A stretch of 42,738 nucleotides of DNA from Halalkalibaculum roseum (GTDB lineage Bacteria; Bacteroidota; Rhodothermia; Balneolales; Balneolaceae): the NCBI RefSeq assembly GCF_011059145.1, contig NZ_JAALLT010000003.1, positions 772,878-815,615 of the forward strand. The letters run 5' to 3'. The notes beneath the pieces were generated by a model. The model was not told where the DNA came from. It made no database searches and saw only the letters and a list, made by a program, of their open reading frames with translations. Shown here one piece after another: positions 19,001 to 27,641 of this stretch (within the stretch, counting starts at the first letter, position 1; every line of letters begins with the position of its first letter). Position numbers and translations under genes: made by a program.

Positions 19001-19128
19001 GTACCGTAATCGGTGGACTTTTCTTTGGATCCGTATTAACCCTTTATGTAGTACCTGTATTTGTTATGGGCATTAGCAAGGAAAGACGGGAGGCTATTAA
19101 AAAGCATGCCGAAGAAATGAAAGGATAA
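16045..19128 (+). CDS. RND-family efflux pump subunit 2
   Basis: 1027-residue RND transporter, paralogous to the preceding gene, with the same two-times-six helix layout. Helix 1 is in PITVIMITLIMIGFGAFSL. The fourth-helix relay motif reads GLLVDNAIVVSES, with Asp404 but Asn405 where AcrB and subunit 1 have a second Asp. The AcrB Lys940 position is Asn (GIIVNNGIVLVDY). A glycine-only stretch (RGGGGGGFGSFGQG, about residues 649-662) forms an unusual flexible loop in the second periplasmic domain. Two different pumps behind one adaptor recall MdtABC, where the two form a heterotrimer; a similar assembly is plausible but unproven. The ATG at 16045 has no strong SD sequence. Confidence 0.93.
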   Translation: MKKFTVAGRVLQRPITVIMITLIMIGFGAFSLTKLKVTLYPSFNIPILAISTGYGNVAPEDIARIIVDPIEGAVSSIEGIDELESNISKGSAFIILRLKNGVNIRNTELKVREAIGRIRNELPTEASEPVIFQFDPENFPIMRLSLEASNQGLDDLRELGVEFIEPRIERLPGVASADTRGGLERKIYVNVDPMSLAQHKMVPADIERALRNNNVEVPVGSIISGTNSYSVRAESMFQNVENIRQTIITRSENGIPIRIKDVATVEDGFSEINTLVEINGKNSVTLEIQKKSDANTLDVTTAVISELENINRGLPAGASLEVLTNDGENIENSISNLTQSALAALIVVIIILFIVMGGWRISLVVAATIPVSVTASFAAMYAAGLTLNILTITALALAIGLLVDNAIVVSESIARKLEEEVPKFQAALEGTNEVIGALLGATLTTLGVFTPIIGISGIQGQFFVEFAITISIAIAISFLASIILVPVLSLLILNKSEFQKDNTTSRIVKRMERWYSVSLNWVMFHKWTAAVFVVAIIGGSYVLFQTLETDFFPQGDSGSVNVSVELPSGTKLVRTAEILRDFSQQLQDMPEVETVINNIGQRRFSSQTNIGSMSVNLVPQSQRDVSTTQFSARLRRQLQAPGVEVNIRGGGGGGFGSFGQGIRLSLVGPDVNVLQAISNKIENVMMQDPDVISVDNGRTSPTPELQYIVDRNRISKMGSSLNEIANSLKTQAQGTRVGFFRDKGREVPIEVRVSKSVITNREQLFDLELIQVNDQRIPVSALGYFESVKGLERIERRDRQTVLDVNIEVDGNANEYREEVINVIQREVILPDGYRYEFTGSLSDADEGSSEVLWALLAAIALTYMIMASLFENFRDPFVIFFTIPLAFFGALAGLFIFNTPIGATAFIGIFMLVGIIVNNGIVLVDYMHIYTKNNQFSDSLFNNVIEACKRRMRPILLTALTTICSMIPLAIGLGTGSEIWAPLARTVIGGLFFGSVLTLYVVPVFVMGISKERREAIKKHAEEMKG

Positions 19129-19538
19129 ACGCCTCGCCTGCCATAGTTTATTAAGTTCTTTATGCTTTTAATGATGATAGGAACTAAAGTGTGCAATAGG
19201 TAAGGCCCCACGAATAAAATTACGGTAATTTTCCGTTTTTGATGACGCTGATTACTCTAAAAGTAAAAAGGAAGTAAACGAGTTATCAGTATGATGAACC
19301 GGATGACCAATTCAATAATGAAGGTGCCGAACAAAGTAAGCATTTTAAGACTGGTAAAAGAAGAGGGAATTTTCAGTTGAACTTCCTAATGGCTATGACA
19401 TTATTACGGTAATCATTGTTTCAGGACTACAATTTATAAAACCTTGCATACATCTTATTTTCAGTCAATGAAGTAATACTTTCCTATATAGAAAACATAA
19501 GTGGAGTAGTTGCCCAAAAGTAACATAAACAGGTAAAT
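19129..19538. other. 410-bp spacer without a convincing gene
   Basis: AT-rich stretch between the efflux operon and the next gene. A frame open from 19278 to 19412 on plus has coding-like composition (Asp, Asn, Gln, Lys, with YDEPDDQFNNEG) but no ATG before 19389, so it may be a decayed gene fragment. A short in-phase alternative starting at ATG 19291 encodes only 29 residues. The 11-mer TAAGGCCCCAC at 19201 also occurs at 7078. No clear terminator hairpin for the RND operon was found. Confidence 0.4.
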
Positions 19539-20060
19539 TTGTCGCAAGAACAATTGGAACATATTAAGTTTCAAAGAATCCGGCCTCGCATTCGAGTAGA
19601 GTCAACTTTATCTCCCGATCAGATATATGAAAATATTTCTGAAAATTTGGAGAAATATAATCCAAAGATTCAGGGTACGGTGCTTCCCGGTTATGCTACT
19701 ATTTCTCCAGCGGAGGCGAATCAACATTACTGGTCGCCGCAGCTTACAATCAGTATTGAGCTGAAAGAAAATGGTAGTTTGATTAGAGGACTTTATGGCC
19801 CCAAGCCACATGCATGGACCATGTTTGTCTTTTTCTATTCAATCATAGGTTTTACAACCTTAATCGTTTCAATGATTGGCCTCTCCTATTGGTCGCTTGG
19901 TAAAGATGCTTCCATTCTATGGTTCGTGCCCGCACTCACATTACTTTTCTTATCATTATATCTGGTGGCCTATCTCGGACAAAAGTTCGGTCAAAAGCAA
20001 ATGATCTACCTGCATCACTTTATGGAAAAATGCTTGGGTGAACGTATAGAAGCAAAATGA
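19539..20060 (+). CDS. Uncharacterised two-helix membrane protein
   Basis: 173-residue protein that I do not recognise as a named family. The N-terminal ~95 residues are soluble, beginning with a basic beta-like segment (IKFQRIRPRIRVEST) and containing SPQLTISIELKENGSLIRGLYGPKP. Two membrane helices follow (about 96-117 and 124-147), then a short basic and His-containing tail (QKQMIYLHHFMEKCLGE). The layout, a folded domain with a WSP...RGLYGPKPHAWTMF joint into a helical hairpin, resembles small uncharacterised Bacteroidota membrane proteins I have seen. The start is TTG at 19539 with AGG 5 nt upstream; no ATG lies near. It stands alone on plus, with susD converging downstream. Confidence 0.72.
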   Translation: MSQEQLEHIKFQRIRPRIRVESTLSPDQIYENISENLEKYNPKIQGTVLPGYATISPAEANQHYWSPQLTISIELKENGSLIRGLYGPKPHAWTMFVFFYSIIGFTTLIVSMIGLSYWSLGKDASILWFVPALTLLFLSLYLVAYLGQKFGQKQMIYLHHFMEKCLGERIEAK

Positions 20061-20230
20061 AGTATTGAAATGCCGGAATTTACACAGTACCCATTAGTTT
20101 CGATTCATTTCGTATAGATACAAGGCACCGAATATAATCCAAATTAAACTAGCAGATCCATAGAATTGGTATGAATCTGCCAGTTATAACCAAAGATTTA
20201 AATAACCTTCTTAGGTTTAGTTGAACTTGA

Positions 20231-21598
20231 TTACTGATTTACCGCTGTTGCTTCGAAAAGTCCCGGCAACGGACTGGGAGTATTCGGGTTAGCATTGGCT
20301 TCCTGTTCAGAGTATAAAAAGCGCTGAGGAATTTCAGAACCTTCAACCGGAGCTAAAGGATAATCAACCCGACGAATTAAGTTGAATGCCTCCAACCTGC
20401 TAATATATGTCAGGTAAGCTTCATCCAGTACTTCCTGAAGTATAGTAGTAGATTCGTATTCACCGCCAACAAGAAAATCAGCCAGTGTGAGATCGTCATA
20501 GTTCCCACCATATGTATTCTCATTATACTGACGTACAGCATTTAGAGCATTCAGGGCCTGTTGGTCATTATCGCGGCGAGCTTCTACTTCTGCAATGATC
20601 AGCATATTTTCAGTATAGGTTGCAAGTGGGAAAGGAGAATCGGGCTGGTATGCCCCATCTACACTGTTTGGAAGAAAATCATCGTCAGGATCATAAAAGA
20701 AAGCACTACGAGCACTTTCATCCGTCTTTGTATTATTCCGGTTATTTAACAATTCAAGTGCGTATGAGTTTTCACCGGTCATCCATCCACGATCGCTTTT
20801 AAAAGCGCTCCAGAGGTTAACATTTTCACCGGAAACTGTTCCATGTGGAATAAGAAGATCTGCACTTCCATCATTAACCATTATACCGTTTTGCGCGGCC
20901 GAAAAAGCTAGATCAAGCTGGGAAGCATCCTGGTTACTTAAGTGCATATGAAACCGTGCCTTTAGCGTATAGGCAACTGCTATCCATTCTTCAGCATCTC
21001 CTTCAAGAGTGAAAGCATCAACGCCTTCAGGAAGATCGGGTGCCCCTTCTAAGCTTTGAATTGCTTCATCAAGCTTTGCGATTACGCTTTCATATACCTG
21101 GATTTGGTTATCAAATACAGGTTGCTGGTTCCCCTCTTCGGCTTGAGCAGCTTCTTCATAAGGAATATCTCCGAACAAGGCAGCTGTGGTGCCGATGGTC
21201 ATCGCTTCACTGATTTTAGCTATGGCAACCAAATTTTCTTTCCCGCTCGCTGCCGCTTTCTCCTGCACGATACGTAAGTTTGCGAGTACCCGAACATAGG
21301 GATCAAACCAAATGCTCAGAAAATCCTGAGTGGTAACCCCATAACCATATATATTTTCATACTGGTTTTCAGTGCCTACGAAATGCTGTGTCCACATATT
21401 GGCAATGCGCGATCCATATCCCTCGTGATAGACAATTTGAGCCGTCTGCGCAGCTATAAATACTTTTTCAGCAGGAGCATCGGTTGGCAAGTTTGGATCT
21501 TCCCTGTATCCGTCAACAAATGCATCGTTAACGTTGCAGGTGCTAAATGTTAATAGTAAAATAATGAGAACGAATTTATTATGTAATATAGTCTTCAT
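20231..21598 (-). CDS. SusD/RagB family nutrient-binding outer membrane lipoprotein
   Basis: About 455 residues, a SusD-like lipoprotein. The lipobox is FSTC (Cys21 from the chosen ATG), followed by the usual early loop NDAFVDGYREDPNLPTDAP. The helical TPR-like repeats and a C-terminal RagB-type region (TYTENMLIIAEVEARRDNDQQALNALNAVR) are recognisable. The protein caps the SusC barrel from outside and captures substrate. I chose ATG at 21598, 18 nt after the susC stop; an in-frame GTG at 21607 is possible. It is the last gene of the likely four-gene minus-strand locus (SGNH, symporter, susC, susD). No glycoside hydrolase is nearby, so the substrate may not be a polysaccharide. Confidence 0.92.
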   Translation of the reverse strand: MKTILHNKFVLIILLLTFSTCNVNDAFVDGYREDPNLPTDAPAEKVFIAAQTAQIVYHEGYGSRIANMWTQHFVGTENQYENIYGYGVTTQDFLSIWFDPYVRVLANLRIVQEKAAASGKENLVAIAKISEAMTIGTTAALFGDIPYEEAAQAEEGNQQPVFDNQIQVYESVIAKLDEAIQSLEGAPDLPEGVDAFTLEGDAEEWIAVAYTLKARFHMHLSNQDASQLDLAFSAAQNGIMVNDGSADLLIPHGTVSGENVNLWSAFKSDRGWMTGENSYALELLNNRNNTKTDESARSAFFYDPDDDFLPNSVDGAYQPDSPFPLATYTENMLIIAEVEARRDNDQQALNALNAVRQYNENTYGGNYDDLTLADFLVGGEYESTTILQEVLDEAYLTYISRLEAFNLIRRVDYPLAPVEGSEIPQRFLYSEQEANANPNTPSPLPGLFEATAVNQ

Positions 21599-21616
21599 AT
21601 CAGTCACCCAGGCGGT

Positions 21617-24600
21617 TTAATAATTAACTTTCAATGAAAAAATGAAGGATCGGGTATTGGGATTATTGAAATAATCCATCCCGCGTCCGTTGCTGGTACC
21701 GGTCAGGTTGGTTTCGGGATCTACACCGCTGTAATCGGTCATTAACCAGAGATTTCTTCCCGTAGCCCTGAAATCAATCGATGACAACCCTGTGAAGCTT
21801 CTAAAACCTTCAGTGTTCAATCGATATGACAGTGAGAGTTCCCTGAGGCGTACAAATCCGCCATCTTCTACAAACTGTTCAGCAGGGCCGTCGAAATGAT
21901 TACCAAGTCCGGTACGATACCACTCTTCATCGAGTGCTACCGTGGGTGCGGGTCCTCCTCCATCCCAGTCTTTGAGGTTACCTCTGAACACGTAGCCATC
22001 CACGCCGTCCTGAATGGCAGGAGTTCCAAAGTCTGATACCGGATCACCGTCGTAATTGAGGATACCGTCAGCTTGATCTGCCGGTACAAATGTTTCGTTA
22101 CCTACATCCCTATGGGTTCCATAGCTGTATAGCACCCCGCGTGTACCATTCCATACATCGCCACCCTTACGGATATCAAACAGAATATTCAGGCTTACGT
22201 CTTTATAGCGAATGGTATTGCCGAAACCGGCCGACCAGTCGGGATTTGGATCACCGATGCGCCCATTTTGAGGCGCTTCTTGCGGGAATCCTATATCATC
22301 CAGTGCCAGGCTACCGTTTTCATTGCGTTCCCAGACTCCTCCCCACAAAACACCAAAAGGTTCATCTTCGGCTGCACGGGAATCAACTGATATACCATTG
22401 AGCTCGATACTCTCCACATCAGCCAGATCGGTAACAAGGCTATTGTTTTTCGACCAGTTAGCATAGGTATTCCAAGTCAGGTTACCTTGCTGCAGCCATA
22501 AAACATCTGCCTCAATCTCATAACCATCATTTTCCAAGCTTACGACATTACCCACAAATTCCCCGAATCCAGAAGAAGGGGCTATATCAACGTCCAGAAT
22601 AACATTCTTACTGTTGCTATAGTAGCGGCTAAAGCTCAGTTTCAAGCGGTCGTCAAATGCTCTGAAATCGCCACCGAATTCAAATTCCTGGATTTTTTCG
22701 GGTATCAGGTTCGGATTACCAAACTCTTGAGATCGGGCAAAACCGTTTCCATATTGGCGAGATTCTATGTCTGAGCCAAAACCGGCATCCCCATAACCGG
22801 CATTAAAAAAGGTGGTAGCTGTTTCATATGCCCCGGGTTGAATGCCGGCTTCTCCATAGGATACGCGAAGCTTACCGAATGTTAAAAAAGGCATTGCATC
22901 CTGAACTGCCTCCAGATCGGTAAACTGCCATGCCAGGTTTCCGCTGGGATAGAAAAAGGTATTGTCCGCTTCCTCCCCAAATGTTGAAGCACTTTCAAAT
23001 CGGCCGGTAAGCTCCAGGAAAAGCTGATCATATGCATTGAGATTTAATTTGCCGTAATAGGCCGCTGAACGCACCGTGAAATTATTTTGGCTAGACTGTA
23101 TCACTTTGAAATTTTCTATATCACGAGGCACGCCTCGAAAAATCATACCCTCGGCATCATTGAAATACGAGACTCCCTCCTCATGGGTAAGATTCCAGCC
23201 CAATAGTGCAGAACCGCTTAAATTTTGATTCAACTGGTGAGATGCCCTGACTATAAGATCAGAGTTGATATCGGTGCGGCTGCGTATGTCTTCATCAAGT
23301 GTCCCTGCCGGTTCTGTAGCGTTATCCTGCGCACGGAACTCATATCGCTGATCTTCATAAAAATCGATCCCCAGTCTATGGGTAACACTCAACCAGGAAT
23401 TGGGAGTAACCTCCAACTCTGTGTTACCGTAAACCCGGTTTACCTTTGAATTATTTTCATTAAACCGTACCGTCCAGTAAGGGTTATCAAATCCCGGATC
23501 AGTTACATAACCGTCGCTGGCACTAACCAATGAAGAGGTGTACTGGTCTTGGCCGATAGGATTACGAAATGAACGATGCAAATCATTAAAAGTATTGCCA
23601 TTCTCATCAGTATAGTCTATCAGGAAAGGTCGATTATTAAAATCAGGTGGAGTTCGTAACATCCCCAGCATGAGTCCTGTGGTATTGCTTCCCTGCTGGA
23701 TGCGGTCTGAATTGGTGCGCACGTACGATACATTTACTCCGGCGCGAAACCAGTCACTATAATTGCGATCGGCATTAACACGGAAAGAAGTCCTTTTGTA
23801 ATTACTATTTTTCTCAATTACCCCATCCTGATTCAAGTTTGATATGCTTAAATAAAACCTGGAACGATCGTCACCGCCGCTAATAGAAACAGAGTTGTCA
23901 ATTGCAACGCCGGTACCGAATAGTTCATTGGAATGATCAAATGTTTCGAGAGAACGCATGCCGCCATGATTATCCAGCTGGGTTCCATCGGCTGCATAGT
24001 GCCCTCCGTCGGGAATGACATATCTTACAGTTCCGTCAGGAAAGGTAGCAAAGCCTTCATAAAGATCATCCCCCGGTCCCAAATCATTATCATCAAAATA
24101 TTGACCGAAATCTGTTACATATATATTTTCGCCTCCCGGCCGTTCGGAAATCTTATCGCCCCAGCTTCGTGTATCCTCCCATCTGAACTCTCCATTACGG
24201 CCTTGCCCATAATTACGCTGCAGTGGGACTGAGCGATTAACTTGATCAATTGTCAGAGATGATCCTACGGTAACATTTACAGACTCGTCGGTGCGGCTGC
24301 CTTTTTTTGTAGTTATAACTACCACGCCGTTGGCAGCCCGTGTTCCCCAAAGTGCTGCTGATGCCGGCCCTTTTAAAATTTCTAAAGAGGCAATATCATC
24401 GGGATTTAAATCATTAAGACGGGACTGTTGTATCACCCCGCCGGTACTATTGCCCTGTGTTGCGTTAGAGATAGGTACTCCGTCGACAACAATTAACGGC
24501 TGATTACCACCGATGGTTCGTGCACCTCGGATTTGAATACGCGCACCGGCACCGGGATCACCGGAGGACCGGGTGATTTGCACACCGGCAGCTTTAGCGC

Positions 24601-25201
24601 TTAGGCCGGTCAGCACACTCTGTTCACCCGACCGAGTCAATTGTTCTCCCCGTACTTGTGTGGTGGTTACTCCCTGTTCATCTCTATTCTCACCGAATCC
24701 CAAAGCATTGACGTATACTGCTTCCAAATTAAGAAGGTCAGGTTCTAAAGATACGTTAATGACCGTCTCTTCATTATCTTGAACCTGAACTGTCTCTGTA
24801 TATTTCTTATAACCAACAAAACTTACACTCAAAGTATATGTACCTGCTTCAACCGAAGAAATAGTATATCGTCCTTCTGTATCAGTCGAAGCGCCCCTTT
24901 GTATCTCCTGCAAAACCACTGTTGTTCCAGGCAATGGTTCACCTGTTGAGGCATCAGTAACCTGTCCGGTCAATGTACCTACAAAAACTGACCGTTCTGA
25001 AAGAATGCTGCCTGTTAATTCATTAGGTTTTAAAGCAACAGAAAGATCTGCATTCTTGTCACCAATCTCGGTCTTCGTAACCTCCGTTGAATTTTTATTG
25101 TACTCGTTATGATTGGTAACCGTCTGACTAAAAACGGACCCAAAAACTATAAAACATAGAAAAACGGTAAGTGTACTTTTAAGTTGAATCTTCTTAATCA
25201 T
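21617..25201 (-). CDS. SusC/RagA family TonB-dependent outer membrane receptor
   Basis: 1194 residues. A signal peptide (cut near VFSQ) is followed by an extra ~50-residue polar stretch, then a carboxypeptidase-regulatory-like beta-sandwich (GQVTDASTGEPLPGTTVVLQ to GYKKYTET), the plug (RIQIRGARTIGGNQPLIVVDGVPI, LEILKGPASAALWGTRAANG) and a 22-strand barrel ending in the aromatic signature SFIFSLKVNY. It forms the TonB-powered channel under the SusD lid and takes up a large ligand. The length is somewhat above average for SusC. A GAGG lies about 7 nt before the ATG at 25201. The symporter stop is 104 bp upstream and susD begins within 20 bp of its stop, which indicates co-transcription with susD. 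Confidence 0.95.
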   Translation of the reverse strand: MIKKIQLKSTLTVFLCFIVFGSVFSQTVTNHNEYNKNSTEVTKTEIGDKNADLSVALKPNELTGSILSERSVFVGTLTGQVTDASTGEPLPGTTVVLQEIQRGASTDTEGRYTISSVEAGTYTLSVSFVGYKKYTETVQVQDNEETVINVSLEPDLLNLEAVYVNALGFGENRDEQGVTTTQVRGEQLTRSGEQSVLTGLSAKAAGVQITRSSGDPGAGARIQIRGARTIGGNQPLIVVDGVPISNATQGNSTGGVIQQSRLNDLNPDDIASLEILKGPASAALWGTRAANGVVVITTKKGSRTDESVNVTVGSSLTIDQVNRSVPLQRNYGQGRNGEFRWEDTRSWGDKISERPGGENIYVTDFGQYFDDNDLGPGDDLYEGFATFPDGTVRYVIPDGGHYAADGTQLDNHGGMRSLETFDHSNELFGTGVAIDNSVSISGGDDRSRFYLSISNLNQDGVIEKNSNYKRTSFRVNADRNYSDWFRAGVNVSYVRTNSDRIQQGSNTTGLMLGMLRTPPDFNNRPFLIDYTDENGNTFNDLHRSFRNPIGQDQYTSSLVSASDGYVTDPGFDNPYWTVRFNENNSKVNRVYGNTELEVTPNSWLSVTHRLGIDFYEDQRYEFRAQDNATEPAGTLDEDIRSRTDINSDLIVRASHQLNQNLSGSALLGWNLTHEEGVSYFNDAEGMIFRGVPRDIENFKVIQSSQNNFTVRSAAYYGKLNLNAYDQLFLELTGRFESASTFGEEADNTFFYPSGNLAWQFTDLEAVQDAMPFLTFGKLRVSYGEAGIQPGAYETATTFFNAGYGDAGFGSDIESRQYGNGFARSQEFGNPNLIPEKIQEFEFGGDFRAFDDRLKLSFSRYYSNSKNVILDVDIAPSSGFGEFVGNVVSLENDGYEIEADVLWLQQGNLTWNTYANWSKNNSLVTDLADVESIELNGISVDSRAAEDEPFGVLWGGVWERNENGSLALDDIGFPQEAPQNGRIGDPNPDWSAGFGNTIRYKDVSLNILFDIRKGGDVWNGTRGVLYSYGTHRDVGNETFVPADQADGILNYDGDPVSDFGTPAIQDGVDGYVFRGNLKDWDGGGPAPTVALDEEWYRTGLGNHFDGPAEQFVEDGGFVRLRELSLSYRLNTEGFRSFTGLSSIDFRATGRNLWLMTDYSGVDPETNLTGTSNGRGMDYFNNPNTRSFIFSLKVNY

Positions 25202-25305
25202 AATGGCCTCACGATTTTGAGTGTCCTTGTATTTATCATTAACTGGCTGCTGTTATTGTTTTATGGTCATAAAATGACGCGTGTATTCTTAATACTTTGG
25301 TGATA

Positions 25306-26802
25306 TTATTCCCCTTTCCAGCTTACAGGAAAAGCCTCGGGCACAAAATCCCAGAGCCAAGGCAGTACGGTAAAACAGATTGCTGTTAGAATTAGAATTG
25401 AAATTAGATTCATCCAAACACCTGTTTTAACCATATCCGGAATTCGTAAATAACCAGAACCGAATACAACCGCATTGGGCGGAGTAGCTACCGGCAGCAT
25501 GAATGCGAATGAAGCTGCTACTGTAGCACCCACCATCAACATGTAGGGATGCACATCAATGACGAGTGCAAGGGGTGCCAGGATCGGCAATATCATAGCT
25601 GTGGTAGCTAGATTAGAAGTAAGTTCAGTCAATAGATTTACAGATGTAATTAGCACAAGCAGTAATACCAGCAATGATACTCCATCCAGTAGGTTCATCT
25701 GTCCCCCCAGCCATGCAGCCAGTCCACTTGTTTGAAAACCTTGTGCCAGTGCAAGCCCTCCTCCAAATAGCAATAATATTCCCCACGGAAGTTTTACTGC
25801 CTCATCCCAGGTTATAAGCGCCCTGCTTTTTCCATTAGATGCCGGAATCAGAAATAGAGTGAAAGCTGCGGTCACAGCAATCATGGTATCATCCAGCTCG
25901 GGGATAAAGATATTCAGTACATGCGAACGGGATATCCAGGCTAATGCTGTACATATAAATACTCCGAGAACCAGCTTCTCTTCTTTAGAAATTTTTCCAA
26001 GCTTCTGGAGTTGTTTATTTATCTCTTCGCGCCCACCCGGAAATGATTCTTGCTTGAAATCAAAAGCAAAGTCGGTAAGATACTTCCAGCAAATAAAAAG
26101 CATCACGATTGAGATGGGAAGACCAAACATAATCCAACTCGAAAAGGTAATTTCAATTCCATATATCTCTTGAACTACAGATGCCAGAACCAAATTAGGC
26201 GGGGTACCTATAAGAGTTGCAAGCCCGCCAATAGATGCACTATAAGCAATAGCCAGCATCAGGGCCTTACCAAAGATTTTATTTTCATCCGCTACCGTAT
26301 CGGGATTATTGCGAAGTTGTTTCACAATAGCCATACCTATTGGCAACATCATCACCGAAGTGGCGGTATTTGAAATCCACATTGATAAAAATGCGGTTGC
26401 AGTCATGAAACCAAGAATAATACTCTTGATATTGGTGCCGATAAACTTGATGATGTTCAGAGCAATTCGTCGATGCAGGTTCCACCGTTCAATAGCCAGT
26501 GCCAAAATAAACCCACCGATGTATAGAAATATGTAACGATGACCAAATGCAGCTGTGGTATCCTCGATATTCAATCCACCGGTTAGCGGAAATAACAGGA
26601 TAGGAAGCAGAGAAGTAACGGCTATGGGCATTGCTTCTGAGATCCACCAAACTGCCACCCAGATGGTTGACGCCAATATGGCATTGGCCTCTTTGGATAA
26701 ACCTTCAGGGTGAAAGAAAAGCAAGATCACTACAAAAAAAGTGGGACCTAGTACTAGTCCAATTGTTTTTGAATTAATATTAAAATAAGAATCGTCAATC
26801 AT
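25306..26802 (-). CDS. DASS/SLC13-type sodium:anion (dicarboxylate or sulfate) symporter
   Basis: 498-residue polytopic transporter of the divalent anion:Na+ symporter family (INDY/VcINDY-like). Both inverted-repeat signature motifs are present: MWISNTATSVMMLP in the first half and ELTSNLATTAMILP in the second, each with the Ser-Asn-x-x-Thr that binds substrate carboxylate and sodium. It imports C4-dicarboxylates, citrate-like acids or sulfate; the exact anion cannot be read off. The gene lies 23 bp after the SGNH hydrolase gene and 104 bp before susC, all on minus, so it probably supplies the inner-membrane step of the same uptake route. The ATG at 26802 is clear. Confidence 0.93.
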   Translation of the reverse strand: MIDDSYFNINSKTIGLVLGPTFFVVILLFFHPEGLSKEANAILASTIWVAVWWISEAMPIAVTSLLPILLFPLTGGLNIEDTTAAFGHRYIFLYIGGFILALAIERWNLHRRIALNIIKFIGTNIKSIILGFMTATAFLSMWISNTATSVMMLPIGMAIVKQLRNNPDTVADENKIFGKALMLAIAYSASIGGLATLIGTPPNLVLASVVQEIYGIEITFSSWIMFGLPISIVMLFICWKYLTDFAFDFKQESFPGGREEINKQLQKLGKISKEEKLVLGVFICTALAWISRSHVLNIFIPELDDTMIAVTAAFTLFLIPASNGKSRALITWDEAVKLPWGILLLFGGGLALAQGFQTSGLAAWLGGQMNLLDGVSLLVLLLVLITSVNLLTELTSNLATTAMILPILAPLALVIDVHPYMLMVGATVAASFAFMLPVATPPNAVVFGSGYLRIPDMVKTGVWMNLISILILTAICFTVLPWLWDFVPEAFPVSWKGE

Positions 26803-26825
26803 GGCAATTCATATAATTGTTTATT

Positions 26826-27635
26826 TCACTTACCGTGAATAAAAAGATTTACAACTTCTTCGGCTACCTGCTGTAAAAAAGCCGCATTTTCTTCTGAAAG
26901 AATATTCAGATACAACTTTTCCCCTGAGTAATCCTTCGATAGTAGTCTAGCAGGCAGGTTCTTTATTGATGATCCGGTAAACACTTTGTAGAAGACACAT
27001 GCCGTCAGATAAGATCCGAGAGGAGAAGGATGGCTACCGTCTTCAGCATATAAATTGATGTCAGGCCGCAGTTCCCTGGCACGCTCCCATGCAAGACCGA
27101 CCGGTACAACGGTTGCGCGGGTGTCCTCTGCTAATTTTTTATAGGCTTCAGTAACTGCTTCCTGCATATATGGATTCCATTCCCGAGCCCATGTCATGTA
27201 TAGATACGTACGGCCATCGTTTTCGCTAATCAAATCCGCAAATTTTTTACCATAGTACATCAAGCTATCCGGGGCATCCAGGCTTCTCCTGCTATGATTC
27301 TGAAGTACCACCGCATCGAAGTCGCCATCTTTAATCAACTCTTTAGAACGGATACCTTTTTCACCTCTCCAATGCTGCCCCCAATTAGTACCTCCACTTG
27401 TACTTTGAGCTGCGTTGAGTTCAACATTTTGGCTTTTTGCAAGTGCTGAAACTTGTTGGGGTAAATTCCAAAAGTAGATGTAACTATTACCTACAAAAAG
27501 CACCTTTTCAGGAATTTGGGGCTGATGCTGTGCATTTGCATTGTAGGAAATAAACAAGAGGATCAGCAAAGATTGCATAATTTTCACAGCTACCCCATCA
27601 ATGCGGTGCAGACGAAACTTTTTATTTAAAATCAT
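26826..27635 (-). CDS. Secreted SGNH-fold hydrolase (esterase-like)
   Basis: About 269 residues. A long basic N-region and hydrophobic stretch (IMQSLLILLFISYNANA) form a signal peptide, so the enzyme is exported. SGNH blocks follow: Ser in LFVGNSYIYFW (block I), Gly in TSGGTNWG, Asn in VVLQNHS (block III), and the Asp-x-x-His pair in EDGSHPSPLGSYL (block V). Such enzymes remove acyl groups from sugars, lipids or other esters. I chose ATG at 27635 because AAGAGG lies 6 nt upstream; a TTG at 27641 is also in frame. It is the first gene of the likely operon with the DASS symporter and susCD, so it may release the carboxylic acid the symporter imports; that link is inference. Confidence 0.86.
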   Translation of the reverse strand: MILNKKFRLHRIDGVAVKIMQSLLILLFISYNANAQHQPQIPEKVLFVGNSYIYFWNLPQQVSALAKSQNVELNAAQSTSGGTNWGQHWRGEKGIRSKELIKDGDFDAVVLQNHSRRSLDAPDSLMYYGKKFADLISENDGRTYLYMTWAREWNPYMQEAVTEAYKKLAEDTRATVVPVGLAWERARELRPDINLYAEDGSHPSPLGSYLTACVFYKVFTGSSIKNLPARLLSKDYSGEKLYLNILSEENAAFLQQVAEEVVNLFIHGK

Positions 27636-27641
27636 ATCCAA

